From assembly GCA_947452295.1 (NCBI GenBank), contig CANGCK010000026.1, positions 1-45,905 of the forward strand: a stretch of DNA of 45,905 nucleotides. Direction: 5' to 3'. The position numbers and the translations under genes are program-made. The stretch comes from Sphingobacteriia bacterium. Its GTDB lineage: Bacteria > Bacteroidota > Bacteroidia > Chitinophagales > Chitinophagaceae. Below, piece after piece: positions 23,363 to 32,911 of this stretch. Under the pieces are notes generated by a model. That model did no database searches. It had not been told where the DNA came from and saw only the letters and a program-made list of their open reading frames with translations. How positions within the stretch are numbered: position 1 is the stretch's first letter; the number at the start of each line of letters is the position of its first letter.

Positions 23363-24043
23363 TTAAATAAGGTAGAAGCAAGTAAATACAAATACCCATA
23401 CTAAATCTACAAAGTGCCAATAAAGACCTGCTTTTTCAATCATTAGGTAATGGCCTCTTTGTTCAAATTTATCTGTTAAAGTCATTATCAACATTATGAT
23501 ATTAATAATTACACCAGAAAATACGTGGAAACCGTGGAAACCGGTAATAGTAAAGAAGTAGTTGGTAAAATTGGTTGAAGAAGCAGTTCCATCATGGTTA
23601 AGGAAAGGATTACTTCCCCACCAAGCACCTTCATGGTGTAGGTGATTCCACTCCCAAGCTTGGCAGCCAAGGAAAGCTGCACCACCAATAATCGTCCAAA
23701 TTAGGTTTTTAACTACTCTTTTTTTATCCATATTATGACCAGCCTGTACAGCTAAAACCATTGTTACAGAGCTAATGATCAAAATAAACGTCATGATACT
23801 TACGAATACCAATGGTGCGTGCACACCTTCGGGTGCAAAAGGAAAGCTTCTAAACACTTCATTTGGGTCAGGCCATCCATTAGTAGAAAAACGAATGGTG
23901 CCATAAGATATTAGGAAAGCGCCAAAAGTAAATGCGTCACTCATAAGGAAATACCACATCATTACTTTACCGTATTCTACGTTAAAGGGGCTTTTACCTC
24001 CACCCCATAATTTGGTGGTGGTTGCTGTTGCTGTTGTTGCCAT
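23363..24043 (-). CDS. Cytochrome c oxidase subunit III
   Basis: This 226-residue membrane protein has about five transmembrane helices and no metal sites. Subunit III landmarks are MMWYFLMSDAFTFGAFLISYG (28-48), the Glu-containing WEWNHLHHEGAWWGSNPF (129-146), GFHGFHVFSGVIINIIML and the terminal YWHFVDLVWVFVFTCFYLI. The family supports proton uptake and oxidase stability. It overlaps in role with the next upstream gene, a second subunit III-like protein of 191 residues; such tandem pairs are common in Bacteroidota oxidase operons. Confidence 0.92.
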   Translation of the reverse strand: MATTATATTTKLWGGGKSPFNVEYGKVMMWYFLMSDAFTFGAFLISYGTIRFSTNGWPDPNEVFRSFPFAPEGVHAPLVFVSIMTFILIISSVTMVLAVQAGHNMDKKRVVKNLIWTIIGGAAFLGCQAWEWNHLHHEGAWWGSNPFLNHDGTASSTNFTNYFFTITGFHGFHVFSGVIINIIMLIMTLTDKFEQRGHYLMIEKAGLYWHFVDLVWVFVFTCFYLI

Positions 24044-24118
24044 GTTAGTCTCAAATTTCGATTACAAAAGTATTGGCTAGAAACGAAAAAGTATGCATAA
24101 AATGCAACTTTTTCTTAA

Positions 24119-24694
24119 CTATCCTATCCAATTGTAAAATATGAATAAATAAATCCAAAGTACATCTACAAAATGCCAGTAAGTAGCGGCCATTTCTATT
24201 GGCAAACTACTGTAATTTTTAACCCTACCGACATAAGCACGGGCAAAAATAATTAAAATTGCTATTACACCTCCCAGCACATGTAACATATGCAATCCGG
24301 TGATAACCAACAGGAAAGAAGCGGCAGAATTGCTTTTACTTCCGGTTAATGCAATATTGTTTTGTTCTAAGTTCACAAATCCCCACACTTGCAAAGCAAG
24401 GAATGTAAGTCCTAATAAAGCTGTAATGGTAATAAGTGTTCTATAACGCCTCATTTCGCGGGCTTTAAATGATTTAGCTGCCAGCTGAATGGTTGCACTA
24501 CTCAGTAAAATAACACCCGTTGAATACCAAAAAACAATGGGCAAACTAAATTCTAGCCAACTACTTTGGTTTTTCTTTACAATATAAGCACTGGTTAATC
24601 CGGCAAACATCATTACAATACTGCCCATTGCTACCCATAGGGTGAATTTATGGGGGTGAATTGCTTGTGGTTTTTTGTCAATCTCGCTGTTCAT
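24119..24694 (-). CDS. Second cytochrome c oxidase subunit III-like protein
   Basis: I choose the ATG at 24694 (191 residues); an in-frame GTG two codons upstream is less likely. It has five hydrophobic segments and the subunit III features LWVAMGSIVMMFAGLTSAYIV (around 21-41), TGLHMLHVLGGVIAILIIFAR, and the C-terminal ATYWHFVDVLWIYLFIFYNWIG. The last motif is nearly the same as that of the neighbouring subunit III. It lacks the WEWxH segment of that protein. It sits 30 bp after ctaB. Whether both subunits occur in one oxidase cannot be told from sequence. Confidence 0.88.
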   Translation of the reverse strand: MNSEIDKKPQAIHPHKFTLWVAMGSIVMMFAGLTSAYIVKKNQSSWLEFSLPIVFWYSTGVILLSSATIQLAAKSFKAREMRRYRTLITITALLGLTFLALQVWGFVNLEQNNIALTGSKSNSAASFLLVITGLHMLHVLGGVIAILIIFARAYVGRVKNYSSLPIEMAATYWHFVDVLWIYLFIFYNWIG

Positions 24695-24730
24695 TTTCAC
24701 TCATTTAAATTGGTAATAAAAGTTAATTTA

Positions 24731-25696
24731 TTAATTTTTATCTGCCAATAATGCTAATAGTACTATTGGTAGATAAATATAACTGCTAAACATTACTCTT
24801 CTCGCTGCTTTAACATCCATCTCTCTGTATAATCGTATGCTTTGCATCACCATAAATAAGTTACAAAGCAATATGATCCATAAGCTTACACTTCCGGTAA
24901 GATTAAAATAATAAGGCAATATGCCCATGGGAATCATCAATACCGAGTACATGATGGTTTGTATTGCGGTAAATTTTGTTGGCCCTTTATCAGCAGGAAG
25001 TAATTTAAAGCCGGCCTTAGTATAATCGGTATGTGCTACCCATGCAATCGCCCAAAAATGAGGAAACTGCCATAAAAATTGCATACCAAACAATATCCAG
25101 CCGCCTGCATTAGAAAATTCTTTTCCATTAACAGAAATGTGTCCAAAAGGATTTAGCATGTTAGTAGCTGCAACCCAGCCAATTAAACAAGGTAAAGCGC
25201 CTGGAAAACCACCTATTAAAATGGAAATAGAATTTATTTTTTTAAGCGGGGTATAGATGAATGCATATAAAAAGAGGCTGAATGCCGACAACAAAGCTGC
25301 ATTCCAATTAAAGCTATTGTCGTCACCTTTAAAAAACCAACCCATCATAAATATACCTATCAAGCCAGTAATAGCAGCAAAAGTTAGTGCATGTTCTTGG
25401 GTCATTCTTCCAGCAGCTACGGGACGTGATGAAGTTCTTTTCATCATAGCATCTGTGTCTTTTTCTACTGCTTGATTGATTGCATTTGCACTCCCTGTAA
25501 CCAACATACCTGCCAAAAACAGTAATAAAATAGTTATTAAATCATATTCAACTACATTGGGTGCGAGCAAATAACAAATAACACAAGAAAAAACTACCGT
25601 AAAGCTAAGTGTAAACTTAATCAACAGAAAATAGTCCTTCAGGCTGTTATACAGTGAAGAAGATGTGTTGTTTATATTTTCTGGTTGATTCGTCAT
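24731..25696 (-). CDS. ctaB: Protoheme IX farnesyltransferase (heme O synthase)
   Basis: UbiA-fold prenyltransferase that adds a farnesyl group to heme B, giving heme O for the oxidase. It has about nine transmembrane helices. The Asp-rich prenyl-diphosphate site is NAINQAVEKDTDAMMKRTSSRPV (64-86), and the second motif lies in HFWAIAWVAHTDYTKAGFKLLP. The length of 321 residues is normal. It is located between the subunit I and subunit III genes, the standard place for this assembly factor. A hairpin separates it from subunit I. ctaA (heme A synthase) is not in the window. Confidence 0.93.
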   Translation of the reverse strand: MTNQPENINNTSSSLYNSLKDYFLLIKFTLSFTVVFSCVICYLLAPNVVEYDLITILLLFLAGMLVTGSANAINQAVEKDTDAMMKRTSSRPVAAGRMTQEHALTFAAITGLIGIFMMGWFFKGDDNSFNWNAALLSAFSLFLYAFIYTPLKKINSISILIGGFPGALPCLIGWVAATNMLNPFGHISVNGKEFSNAGGWILFGMQFLWQFPHFWAIAWVAHTDYTKAGFKLLPADKGPTKFTAIQTIMYSVLMIPMGILPYYFNLTGSVSLWIILLCNLFMVMQSIRLYREMDVKAARRVMFSSYIYLPIVLLALLADKN

Positions 25697-25717
25697 TCGC
25701 TAGCCTGCTTTTAAAAA

Positions 25718-25744
25718 CAATGCTCCCGTAGTTCGGGAGCATTG
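25718..25744 (-). terminator. Hairpin between oxidase subunit I and ctaB
   Basis: CAATGCTCCCG (25718-25728) and CGGGAGCATTG (25734-25744) pair perfectly around TAGTT. The minus strand continues TTTTTAAAAG. It probably attenuates transcription between the act/coxBA block and the ctaB/cox III block. Confidence 0.78.
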
Positions 25745-25788
25745 AAATATTTCTACTGAATTTCAGATGAAGATTCAGTGTAATTCAA

Positions 25789-27600
25789 TTAATGATGACT
25801 TTCGTCGGCTCCAATTGGTGTGTCTTGTGAGATGAATTCTTTTCCATCTTTTCCATAATCATAAGCCCAACGGTGTACTTCAGGGATTTCTCCAACCCAG
25901 TTTCCATGACCTGGACGAATAGGAGTAGTCCACTCTAAAGTGTTAGCACCCCAAGGATTCAATGTAGTAACTCTTCTGCCTTTAAAAATAGAATAGAAGA
26001 AATTAAACAAGAACAACAATTGAACAGCAAATACAATCATAGCAACAAGACTAATGAATTGATTTAATTCGCCGAATTGTTTGAAACTTTCCCAAACGCT
26101 AAAATCATAATATCTACGTGGCATACCTGCTAAACCCTGGTAGTGCATTGGCCAGAAAATCATATAAGCACCAGCTATTGTTACCCAAAAGTGAATGTAA
26201 GCCAACGTATTATTCATAAATCGACCATACATTTTAGGGAACCAATGGTAAATACCTGCAAACATTCCGAACATACTTGCAACACCCATTACAATATGGA
26301 AGTGGGCAATTACAAAGTAGGTATCGTGTAAGTGGATATCTAAAGCGGAGTTACCTAACCAAATACCGGTTAATCCACCTGAAATAAACAAACTAACAAA
26401 ACCAATTGCAAATAACATACCTGGTGTGAAACGAACATTTCCTCTCCACAATGTGGTTAACCAGTTGAATACCTTAATTGCAGATGGTACAGCAATTAAC
26501 AAGGTAAGTAATACGAATACAGATCCCAATAATGGATTTAATCCCGTTACAAACATGTGGTGTGCCCAAACTAAGAATGCCAATATAGCAATTGCAAATA
26601 ATGAACCAATCATTGCCATATAACCAAAAATAGGTTTGCGTGAATTAACAGACATGATTTCAGAAACCATACCCATTGCAGGCAATAAAATGATATAAAC
26701 TTCAGGGTGACCTAAGAACCAGAATAAGTGTTGGAATAAAATAGCACTACCACCTTCATTAGGTAATGCACCTACACCATTGATAAATATATCAGATAAG
26801 TAGAAACTGGTACCAAAATTACGATCGAATATTAATAAGATGAAACCTGAAAGTAATACAGGGAATGATAAAACTCCCAATACTGCAGTAAAGAATAGAG
26901 CCCAAATGGTTAGTGGCAATCTAGTCATACTCATGCCTTTGGTACGCATATTTAATACAGTAGCGATGTAGTTTAAGCCTCCTAGTAATGAAGAAACTAC
27001 AAATAATGCCATGGAAATGATCCATAAATCCATACCAGATTTAGAACCCGGTGAAGCATCCCCTAATGCACTTAAAGGAGGATAAGCGGTCCATCCACCA
27101 CTAAAAGGGCCAGTTTCAACAAACATAGAAGAAAGCATGATGATACTTGCAGCAAAGAAGAACCAGTAGCTCAACATGTTCATAAACGGAGAAGCCATAT
27201 CTCTTGCACCAATTTGAAGTGGTATTAAGAAGTTAGCAAATGTTCCACTCAAACCAGCAGTTAATACAAAGAATACCAATACTGTACCGTGAGTTGTAAC
27301 CAAAGCATAATATGCTGCGGGTGTAATTTTACCACCTTCAGCCCATTTGCCCAAAATATCTTGCAACCAAGGGAAAGTTGATTCCGGATATCCTAATTGT
27401 AAGCGAAAAAGGACACTCATTAAACCTCCAAGTACAGCCCAAACCATTCCGGTAATCAGGAATTGTTTAGCAATCATTTTATGATCCTGACTGAATACAT
27501 ATTTGGTGATGAAGGTGTCTTGATGATGCTCGTGATGTTCATCGCCATGTGCTTCATGATGTGCTCCTACTGATGCGTGTAATACGGCTTCGTTACTCAT
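25789..27600 (-). CDS. Cytochrome c oxidase subunit I
   Basis: Catalytic subunit of an aa3-type heme-copper oxidase, reducing O2 to water and pumping protons. This 603-residue protein has about 12 core transmembrane helices. Visible ligands are HGTVLVFF (heme a His in the second helix), LGHPEVYI (CuB His plus the cross-linked Tyr, with the Glu of the A1 subfamily), WAHHMFVTG (two CuB His) and HDTYFVIAHFHIVM (heme a3 and heme a His). The N-terminus is a histidine-rich extension (HHEAHGDEHHEHHQD, about 14-28), and the C-terminus ends DESHH. It follows subunit II by 47 bp, in the usual order. Confidence 0.95.
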   Translation of the reverse strand: MSNEAVLHASVGAHHEAHGDEHHEHHQDTFITKYVFSQDHKMIAKQFLITGMVWAVLGGLMSVLFRLQLGYPESTFPWLQDILGKWAEGGKITPAAYYALVTTHGTVLVFFVLTAGLSGTFANFLIPLQIGARDMASPFMNMLSYWFFFAASIIMLSSMFVETGPFSGGWTAYPPLSALGDASPGSKSGMDLWIISMALFVVSSLLGGLNYIATVLNMRTKGMSMTRLPLTIWALFFTAVLGVLSFPVLLSGFILLIFDRNFGTSFYLSDIFINGVGALPNEGGSAILFQHLFWFLGHPEVYIILLPAMGMVSEIMSVNSRKPIFGYMAMIGSLFAIAILAFLVWAHHMFVTGLNPLLGSVFVLLTLLIAVPSAIKVFNWLTTLWRGNVRFTPGMLFAIGFVSLFISGGLTGIWLGNSALDIHLHDTYFVIAHFHIVMGVASMFGMFAGIYHWFPKMYGRFMNNTLAYIHFWVTIAGAYMIFWPMHYQGLAGMPRRYYDFSVWESFKQFGELNQFISLVAMIVFAVQLLFLFNFFYSIFKGRRVTTLNPWGANTLEWTTPIRPGHGNWVGEIPEVHRWAYDYGKDGKEFISQDTPIGADESHH

Positions 27601-27647
27601 ACACTGATACTTTAATTTTTATAAACAATTGCTTTTGCAAGGTTGTT

Positions 27648-28724
27648 CTAGTTTTTAGCAATTACTTTTGTTGATACTTCTGCAGGTGTTGCGGCTACTT
27701 TTGCTGTATCTGCAACTATTGGTTTTGTATTAGAAGGATCTTTATCAGGAAATGCTGCAAAGTAATATGGTTTTTGACCCGCCATTTTTGCATCATATTC
27801 TTCCTGATCCAATACTTCAATAACACCTTTCATAGAATAGTGTCCATTACCGCACATTTGGTCGCAACTGATTTCATATTGGAAATTAGGATTGCCGGTA
27901 ATTTCTTTCATTTCATTGGTAGTGTACTTTGGTGTAAACCACAAGGTGGTAGGTATACCCGGTACAGCGTCCATTTTCATACGAAAATGACTTAACCCCA
28001 CATCATGAATTACATCTCTTGAACCAATAACCAATTTAACAGGTTTGCCCTTAACCAAATACATGGTTTGTTCCATTACTAAATCATCATGCGATAATTC
28101 GTCTTCCCATATAATACCTAGTGAGTTTGAGGCATTATCAATGTTCTTGTAATATTTTTTACCGAATGCTGCATCTTTACCCGGATAACGGAAGATCCAA
28201 CCAAACTGTTTTCCGGTAACTTCTACTACCATTGCATCTTTTGGAGGTTCACCGGTAAATAAATACCAGTTACGTAATCCTATCACAACCAATACAGTTA
28301 ATGTAATGGCAGGGATGATGGTCCAAATAAATTCTAACTTATTACTGTGGGCAAAAAAGTAAACTTTTCTATTATCTTGTTCCTGGTATTTATATGCAAA
28401 AAGAAATAATACAATTTGTGTTCCAATAAATACAATTCCGGTTACCGCTAAAGTAACCCATAACATGGAGTCAACACGAGCACCTTCTACACTGGCAGCA
28501 TCGTGTGCTAAAAGTGTTTTATTGAAAAGTAAGTGGTTGCAATACCAAACACCAATCAAACCTAATACAAGGAATACTACCATTAAAAGGCCATTGATTT
28601 TATTGGTTTCCTTACGGCTCTTTTCTTCACCATTCAAAATGCCTACATACTCTGTAGCTTTGGCAATCTGAAAAATCACCAAGAATATCAGTACTGTTAC
28701 CGCGGTTATTAAAATCATTGTCAT
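27648..28724 (-). CDS. Cytochrome c oxidase subunit II
   Basis: CuA-bearing subunit that accepts electrons from cytochrome c or from the act complex. Several N-terminal hydrophobic segments occur before the cupredoxin domain (4-22, 47-66, 90-113 and 135-150), more than the usual two. The CuA site is the CxxxCxxxHxxM motif CDQMCGNGHYSM (about 286-297), with the upstream His in VIHDVGLSHFRMKMD. No cytochrome c domain is fused to the C-terminus, so it is not a caa3-type subunit by sequence. The C-terminal ~45 residues form a low-complexity Ala/Lys/Thr tail. It is 52 bp downstream of actF. Confidence 0.93.
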   Translation of the reverse strand: MTMILITAVTVLIFLVIFQIAKATEYVGILNGEEKSRKETNKINGLLMVVFLVLGLIGVWYCNHLLFNKTLLAHDAASVEGARVDSMLWVTLAVTGIVFIGTQIVLFLFAYKYQEQDNRKVYFFAHSNKLEFIWTIIPAITLTVLVVIGLRNWYLFTGEPPKDAMVVEVTGKQFGWIFRYPGKDAAFGKKYYKNIDNASNSLGIIWEDELSHDDLVMEQTMYLVKGKPVKLVIGSRDVIHDVGLSHFRMKMDAVPGIPTTLWFTPKYTTNEMKEITGNPNFQYEISCDQMCGNGHYSMKGVIEVLDQEEYDAKMAGQKPYYFAAFPDKDPSNTKPIVADTAKVAATPAEVSTKVIAKN

Positions 28725-28776
28725 AGTGCTATCTATATTAACTTAAACTAACAATTTGTTTATTATTCCAGATTTA

Positions 28777-30006
28777 TTAAACCTGGTGAATGATACTTTC
28801 TTTTAAATAAGGATGATGTTTAGCAATTAATGGTTTGCTGGCCAATGCCTTACTTACAAACATAATCATCATACCTACAAAGAAAATTAAGATGCCAAAA
28901 TCTAACCAACCTAGAGTTACATGTTCTTTGCTTAATGAGCCCATTACCATTTGATAAAAATCTACCCAATGGCCAAATATGATTAGTACTGCCATAAAAG
29001 TTACCAAGGTATAGTTTCTTTTTGCAGAACGTTTCATTAATATCAACAACGGACAAAGGAAGTTTACAATTAAATTGAAGAAGAATATTCCTTTGTATGC
29101 ACCCTGCACACGATGTTTAAAGTAGATGGTTTCTTCTGGAATATTGGCATACCAAATAAGCATGTATTGAGAAAACCAAAGGTAAGTCCAGAAGATAGAG
29201 AATGCGAACATGAACTTGCCGATATCATGTAAATGCTCTTGACTTGTTAATTCTAAATAGCCTTTGTTTTTTAGGTAGATTACCCAAAGAGCAACTAAGG
29301 ACATGCCCGCAACAAAGGAACTTACGAATGTATACCAGCTGTACATGGTAGAATACCAATGCGCATCTATGCTCATCATCCACAACCAAGGAATGGTTGA
29401 TCCAACTGTTAAACCAAACCAAGCAGTAAACATTGCCGCTCTTACAGTGCCGCGTAAAATGAATTTTGCGCCGGTTTCATTATTCATAGCAGCTTCATCT
29501 GCTTCATTGTTTAACTTACGGATTCTCCAACCTAGAAAGCTCCAAAGAGCAATAGTTAAGGTAGTCCATATAACAAAGAAAGTAGGGTTTAAAAAACCTG
29601 ATTTACCTTTTAATACAGGATCTTTAGCCACAGCTTCCGCATCTAACCAATGATAAATGTGGTGGTTATGACTAAATATGACATACATTAATACAGCGAA
29701 AGTGATAATACCGAAAATAGGTACTAAAGTAGAAATCGCTTCGGGTATACGACGAAAAGTTTGCGTGAAACCGGCCTGAGCCAAAGTGGTAACACTAATA
29801 AAGAACATGCTGGCATTACATACTAATGTCCAGAAAATAGAATTGTACATCAATGTTCCCCAAAAATGAACTTGCTCATGTTCATCGGAACTAAATCCTT
29901 TTGTGATCATTCCATAAACCAATGCAACCAATCCAACACCTATGAGGGCATAGGACCAGGTTTTCATTTTTCCGGGAACTTCAAATTGTGTTCTTAAAGA
30001 TGCCAT
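28777..30006 (-). CDS. actF: Alternative complex III subunit ActF (NrfD-like)
   Basis: Polytopic membrane protein of 409 residues with about ten transmembrane helices. It belongs to the NrfD/PsrC-like family and is homologous to ActC encoded in the same cluster. In alternative complex III, ActC and ActF form the membrane core that binds menaquinol and is proposed to contribute to proton translocation. Assignment as ActF rests on order (after the ActE cytochrome and before oxidase subunit II) and on its smaller size. Segments such as WMMSIDAHWYSTMYSWYTFVSSF and TYLWFSQYMLIWYANIPEET are characteristic. The C-terminus ends KHHPYLKESIIHQV. Confidence 0.9.
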   Translation of the reverse strand: MASLRTQFEVPGKMKTWSYALIGVGLVALVYGMITKGFSSDEHEQVHFWGTLMYNSIFWTLVCNASMFFISVTTLAQAGFTQTFRRIPEAISTLVPIFGIITFAVLMYVIFSHNHHIYHWLDAEAVAKDPVLKGKSGFLNPTFFVIWTTLTIALWSFLGWRIRKLNNEADEAAMNNETGAKFILRGTVRAAMFTAWFGLTVGSTIPWLWMMSIDAHWYSTMYSWYTFVSSFVAGMSLVALWVIYLKNKGYLELTSQEHLHDIGKFMFAFSIFWTYLWFSQYMLIWYANIPEETIYFKHRVQGAYKGIFFFNLIVNFLCPLLILMKRSAKRNYTLVTFMAVLIIFGHWVDFYQMVMGSLSKEHVTLGWLDFGILIFFVGMMIMFVSKALASKPLIAKHHPYLKESIIHQV

Positions 30007-30045
30007 TGTTACTCTTTTAGTTCAGTTATACTGATTTGCTTAAAA

Positions 30046-30687
30046 TTATTTTGCTGGTGCAGTTGCTGGAGTGGCTGTTGCTGCTACAGGTGCTGCTTTG
30101 TTTCCTTCTTGTTGTTTAGCTTTAACATAAGCTATTACTTTCCAACGTTGCTTACGGCTAAGTTGAGATGCGTAAGAGCCCATTAAGTTTTTACCATAAG
30201 TTACTGAATAGAACATTTGACCAGCAGGCATTGCTTCATACTTTGCATCACCCACTAAAGAAGCAGGTTTTGCAGGATAAGGGCCATTGCCATCTTTATA
30301 AAGTGGGCCGTTGCCTTTTAAGTTAGCTCCGTGGCATATTCCGCAGTTAATAAGGTATAATCTTTCTGCTTCGTCTTTATCTGTTGCAGACAAAGTATCA
30401 TAAGGATTTTTTACTAGCTTAGAAGCTACATAGTTAATGCTATCACCTGGTAAATCTTTCGCTATATGAAAAGGCATTTCTTCTTCTCTAGAAATGGTTC
30501 CTTCAACTGGTCTGTTGTTGTAGTTGATTCCTTTTTCTGCAAGATTACTATTATCGCTGTAAGATTCATATGCACGGCTATAGGCCATATCGGGCATATA
30601 AATACTACCCGGTGTGCGCTTCACATCACTACAAGCCACTAAAGCGACTACTGCAGTTAAACAAGCTATGATTGATGTATTCTTCAT
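30046..30687 (-). CDS. actE: Alternative complex III subunit ActE, monoheme cytochrome c lipoprotein
   Basis: I choose the ATG at 30687 (213 residues). The longer frame begins at a TTG directly behind actD and adds a non-signal leader. The sequence then opens with a lipoprotein signal and lipobox LVAC (Cys19), so the protein should be lipidated and membrane-attached on the periplasmic side. One heme c site, CGICH, lies at about 115-119. The axial Met is probably the one in GKNLMGSYASQL. The C-terminal ~25 residues are an Ala/Thr/Pro tail. It accepts electrons within the act complex and may hand them to the oxidase CuA. It sits between actD and actF. Confidence 0.9.
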   Translation of the reverse strand: MKNTSIIACLTAVVALVACSDVKRTPGSIYMPDMAYSRAYESYSDNSNLAEKGINYNNRPVEGTISREEEMPFHIAKDLPGDSINYVASKLVKNPYDTLSATDKDEAERLYLINCGICHGANLKGNGPLYKDGNGPYPAKPASLVGDAKYEAMPAGQMFYSVTYGKNLMGSYASQLSRKQRWKVIAYVKAKQQEGNKAAPVAATATPATAPAK

Positions 30688-30716
30688 GATTCTGTTAATT
30701 CTAATTTTCAATTCTA

Positions 30717-31307
30717 TTATGCAACTACAATCTGTTTGTTTTCGAATGGCATATCATCATTATCATATTTTCCAATCCACCATCCTTCTTCAGCTATCTG
30801 ACAATCGGTTTCAATTGCGCCATTGCTCGATAAAAATCCACGTAAATCATCTACATTGGTTTGATCAGTACATTCAATAACCATTACAAATAGATCATCG
30901 GTAGCACGTGCATGAAAGTGATGTTTTTTTACAAACGGTCCTAATTGGCAGATATATAAAAAAGTAAGTACCATCCCTACAGCTGCAAATAATACAGTTA
31001 ATTCAAACATAATTGGAATCCATGCCGGTAAAGCAAAATGTGGTTTACCTCCTATATTTAAAGGCCAATCTTTGGTGAATATCCAACTGATACAACTTAA
31101 TGCAGTAGATGTTCCGGTAATACCATAAATGAATCCTGCAGTATGCAAGCTGGTTTCTCTTAATCCCATTGCATGATCTAATCCATGTACAGCAAACGGA
31201 GTGTACACGTCATGTATTTTATAACCGGCTGTACGAACCTTTTTTACTGCCGGAAACAATGCAGCTTCATCATCAAAACAGCCTACTACGAATTTCTTTT
31301 TTGCCAT
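30717..31307 (-). CDS. actD: Alternative complex III subunit ActD (DUF3341)
   Basis: This 196-residue DUF3341 protein begins MAKKKFVVGCFDDEAALFPAVKKVRTAGYKIHDVYTPFAVHGLDHAMGL, the family hallmark. Two transmembrane helices follow (about 56-76 and 92-117), then a short cytoplasmic C-terminal domain. ActD is a structural subunit of alternative complex III bound to the membrane core, with no cofactor. It lies between actC and actE, as in other act operons. Confidence 0.92.
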   Translation of the reverse strand: MAKKKFVVGCFDDEAALFPAVKKVRTAGYKIHDVYTPFAVHGLDHAMGLRETSLHTAGFIYGITGTSTALSCISWIFTKDWPLNIGGKPHFALPAWIPIMFELTVLFAAVGMVLTFLYICQLGPFVKKHHFHARATDDLFVMVIECTDQTNVDDLRGFLSSNGAIETDCQIAEEGWWIGKYDNDDMPFENKQIVVA

Positions 31308-31393
31308 AACCTTTGATCCCTTTAAAGGGAAATTTTGGTTTATAAAATTTATTTCAACGTTCTATCTAAAATCTTCTTTCAATTTCTTGAAGA

Positions 31394-32833
31394 CTAGTGT
31401 GCATGTTGGTGCACAAAATCTTCCAATGGCTGTTCTTCAATTCCTGCCATTTGATTCTTATATCCTTCACCTGTTGTTTTCAATACATATTTAATTTCCG
31501 CTATTGCAATTACCGGGAAGTATTTAGCAAATAAGAAGAAGCAGGTGAAAAACAAACCGAATGTACCAGCATAGAAACCCATTTCCCAAATGGTTGGACT
31601 ATAATAAACTGACCAGCTAGATGGTAAGTAATCGCGGTACAATGAAGTAACGATGATTACAAAACGCTCGAACCACATACCAATATTCACGATGATGCTC
31701 ATGAAGAAAGTAACAAAAATGTTTCTTCTCATTTTGCGGAACCAGAAAATTTGAGGGCTCAATACGTTACAAGCCATCATACCCCAGTAGCTCCATCCGT
31801 AAGGACTGAACAAGTAAGCACGACTATACCAGAAAGTATATCCTTCATATTTATTTTGGCTATACCAACCCATGAACAATTCTGTTAAGTAAGCAATACC
31901 TACAATTGAACCAGTTAATACAATTACTTTATTCATTGCTTCAATATGCCCAATTGTAACGTAATCTTCCATGCCAAATACTTTACGAACAATAATCATG
32001 AGGGTTTGCACCATGGCAAAACCAGAGAAGATTGCACCCGCAACAAAGTATGGAGGGAAGATGGTTGTATGCCAACCGGGAATTACAGAAGTAGCAAAGT
32101 CAAAAGATACGATGGTATGAACAGACAATACCAACGGAGTACTTAAGCCTGCCAAAACCAAAGATAAACTCTCGTGACGCTGCCAATGTTTGGTAGAACC
32201 AGTCCAGCCAAATGAAGCAACCCCATATAATTTCTTACGTAATTTAGTAAATGCTCTGTCACGAACTGTAGCAAAATCGGGAATTAAACCACTGTACCAG
32301 AATAATAATGATACGGTGAAATAAGTAGAAATTGCAAATACGTCCCATAATAGAGGAGAGTTAAAGTTAACCCATAGCGGTCCACGAGTGTTAGGGTAAG
32401 GCAATACGAAGAAAGCCATCCAAACACGTCCCATATGGAATATAGGAAACTGACCAGCACACATTACCGCGAAAATAGTCATCGCTTCGGCTGCACGGTT
32501 TACCCCAGTTCTCCAACCCTGACGGAATAATAATAAGATAGCAGAAATCAATGTACCGGCGTGACCGATACCAACCCACCATACGAAGTTAGTGATATCC
32601 CAACCCCAACCCACTGTTTTATTAAGGTTCCACTGTCCGATACCGTAAGTTACCTCACGATAAACACTGTACACTCCAAACATTAATAAGGCAACAGCAA
32701 TATAAAAACCTACGTACCATAATTTGGTTGGCTTGGCTTCAATAGGGCGAACAATGTCTTCTGTAACCTGTTTGTATGTTTTATCTCCATACACCAATGG
32801 TTCCCTGAGCTGTGATTCGTACTTTAAATGCAT
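31394..32833 (-). CDS. actC: Alternative complex III subunit ActC (NrfD-like)
   Basis: This 479-residue, roughly ten-helix membrane protein of the NrfD/PsrC family is the main quinol-binding subunit of alternative complex III. Typical segments are NKTVGWGWDITNFVWWVGIGHAGTLISAILLLFRQGWRTGVNRAAEAMT (around 69-117) and HTTIFPPYFVAGAIFSGFAMVQTL. It follows the iron-sulfur subunit ActB by ~78 bp, and together they form the electron path from quinol to the hemes. The C-terminus ends DFVHQHAH. Confidence 0.93.
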   Translation of the reverse strand: MHLKYESQLREPLVYGDKTYKQVTEDIVRPIEAKPTKLWYVGFYIAVALLMFGVYSVYREVTYGIGQWNLNKTVGWGWDITNFVWWVGIGHAGTLISAILLLFRQGWRTGVNRAAEAMTIFAVMCAGQFPIFHMGRVWMAFFVLPYPNTRGPLWVNFNSPLLWDVFAISTYFTVSLLFWYSGLIPDFATVRDRAFTKLRKKLYGVASFGWTGSTKHWQRHESLSLVLAGLSTPLVLSVHTIVSFDFATSVIPGWHTTIFPPYFVAGAIFSGFAMVQTLMIIVRKVFGMEDYVTIGHIEAMNKVIVLTGSIVGIAYLTELFMGWYSQNKYEGYTFWYSRAYLFSPYGWSYWGMMACNVLSPQIFWFRKMRRNIFVTFFMSIIVNIGMWFERFVIIVTSLYRDYLPSSWSVYYSPTIWEMGFYAGTFGLFFTCFFLFAKYFPVIAIAEIKYVLKTTGEGYKNQMAGIEEQPLEDFVHQHAH

Positions 32834-32911
32834 CTCTTCTTATTTTGGTCTTTGGCCGATTTCCGTTCGGCCATCGTAATTTCTGTTAATCCAATTAAAT
32901 TAAGCTTGTTA

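Noticed and set aside
22883..24694. Second subunit III gene as a broken duplicate
   Set aside because: Both subunit III genes are intact, diverged in length and sequence, and in the order commonly seen in Bacteroidota oxidase operons, so this is a normal pair.
25789..28724. caa3-type oxidase
   Set aside because: Subunit II has no CxxCH motif or fused cytochrome c domain, so the caa3 label is not supported.
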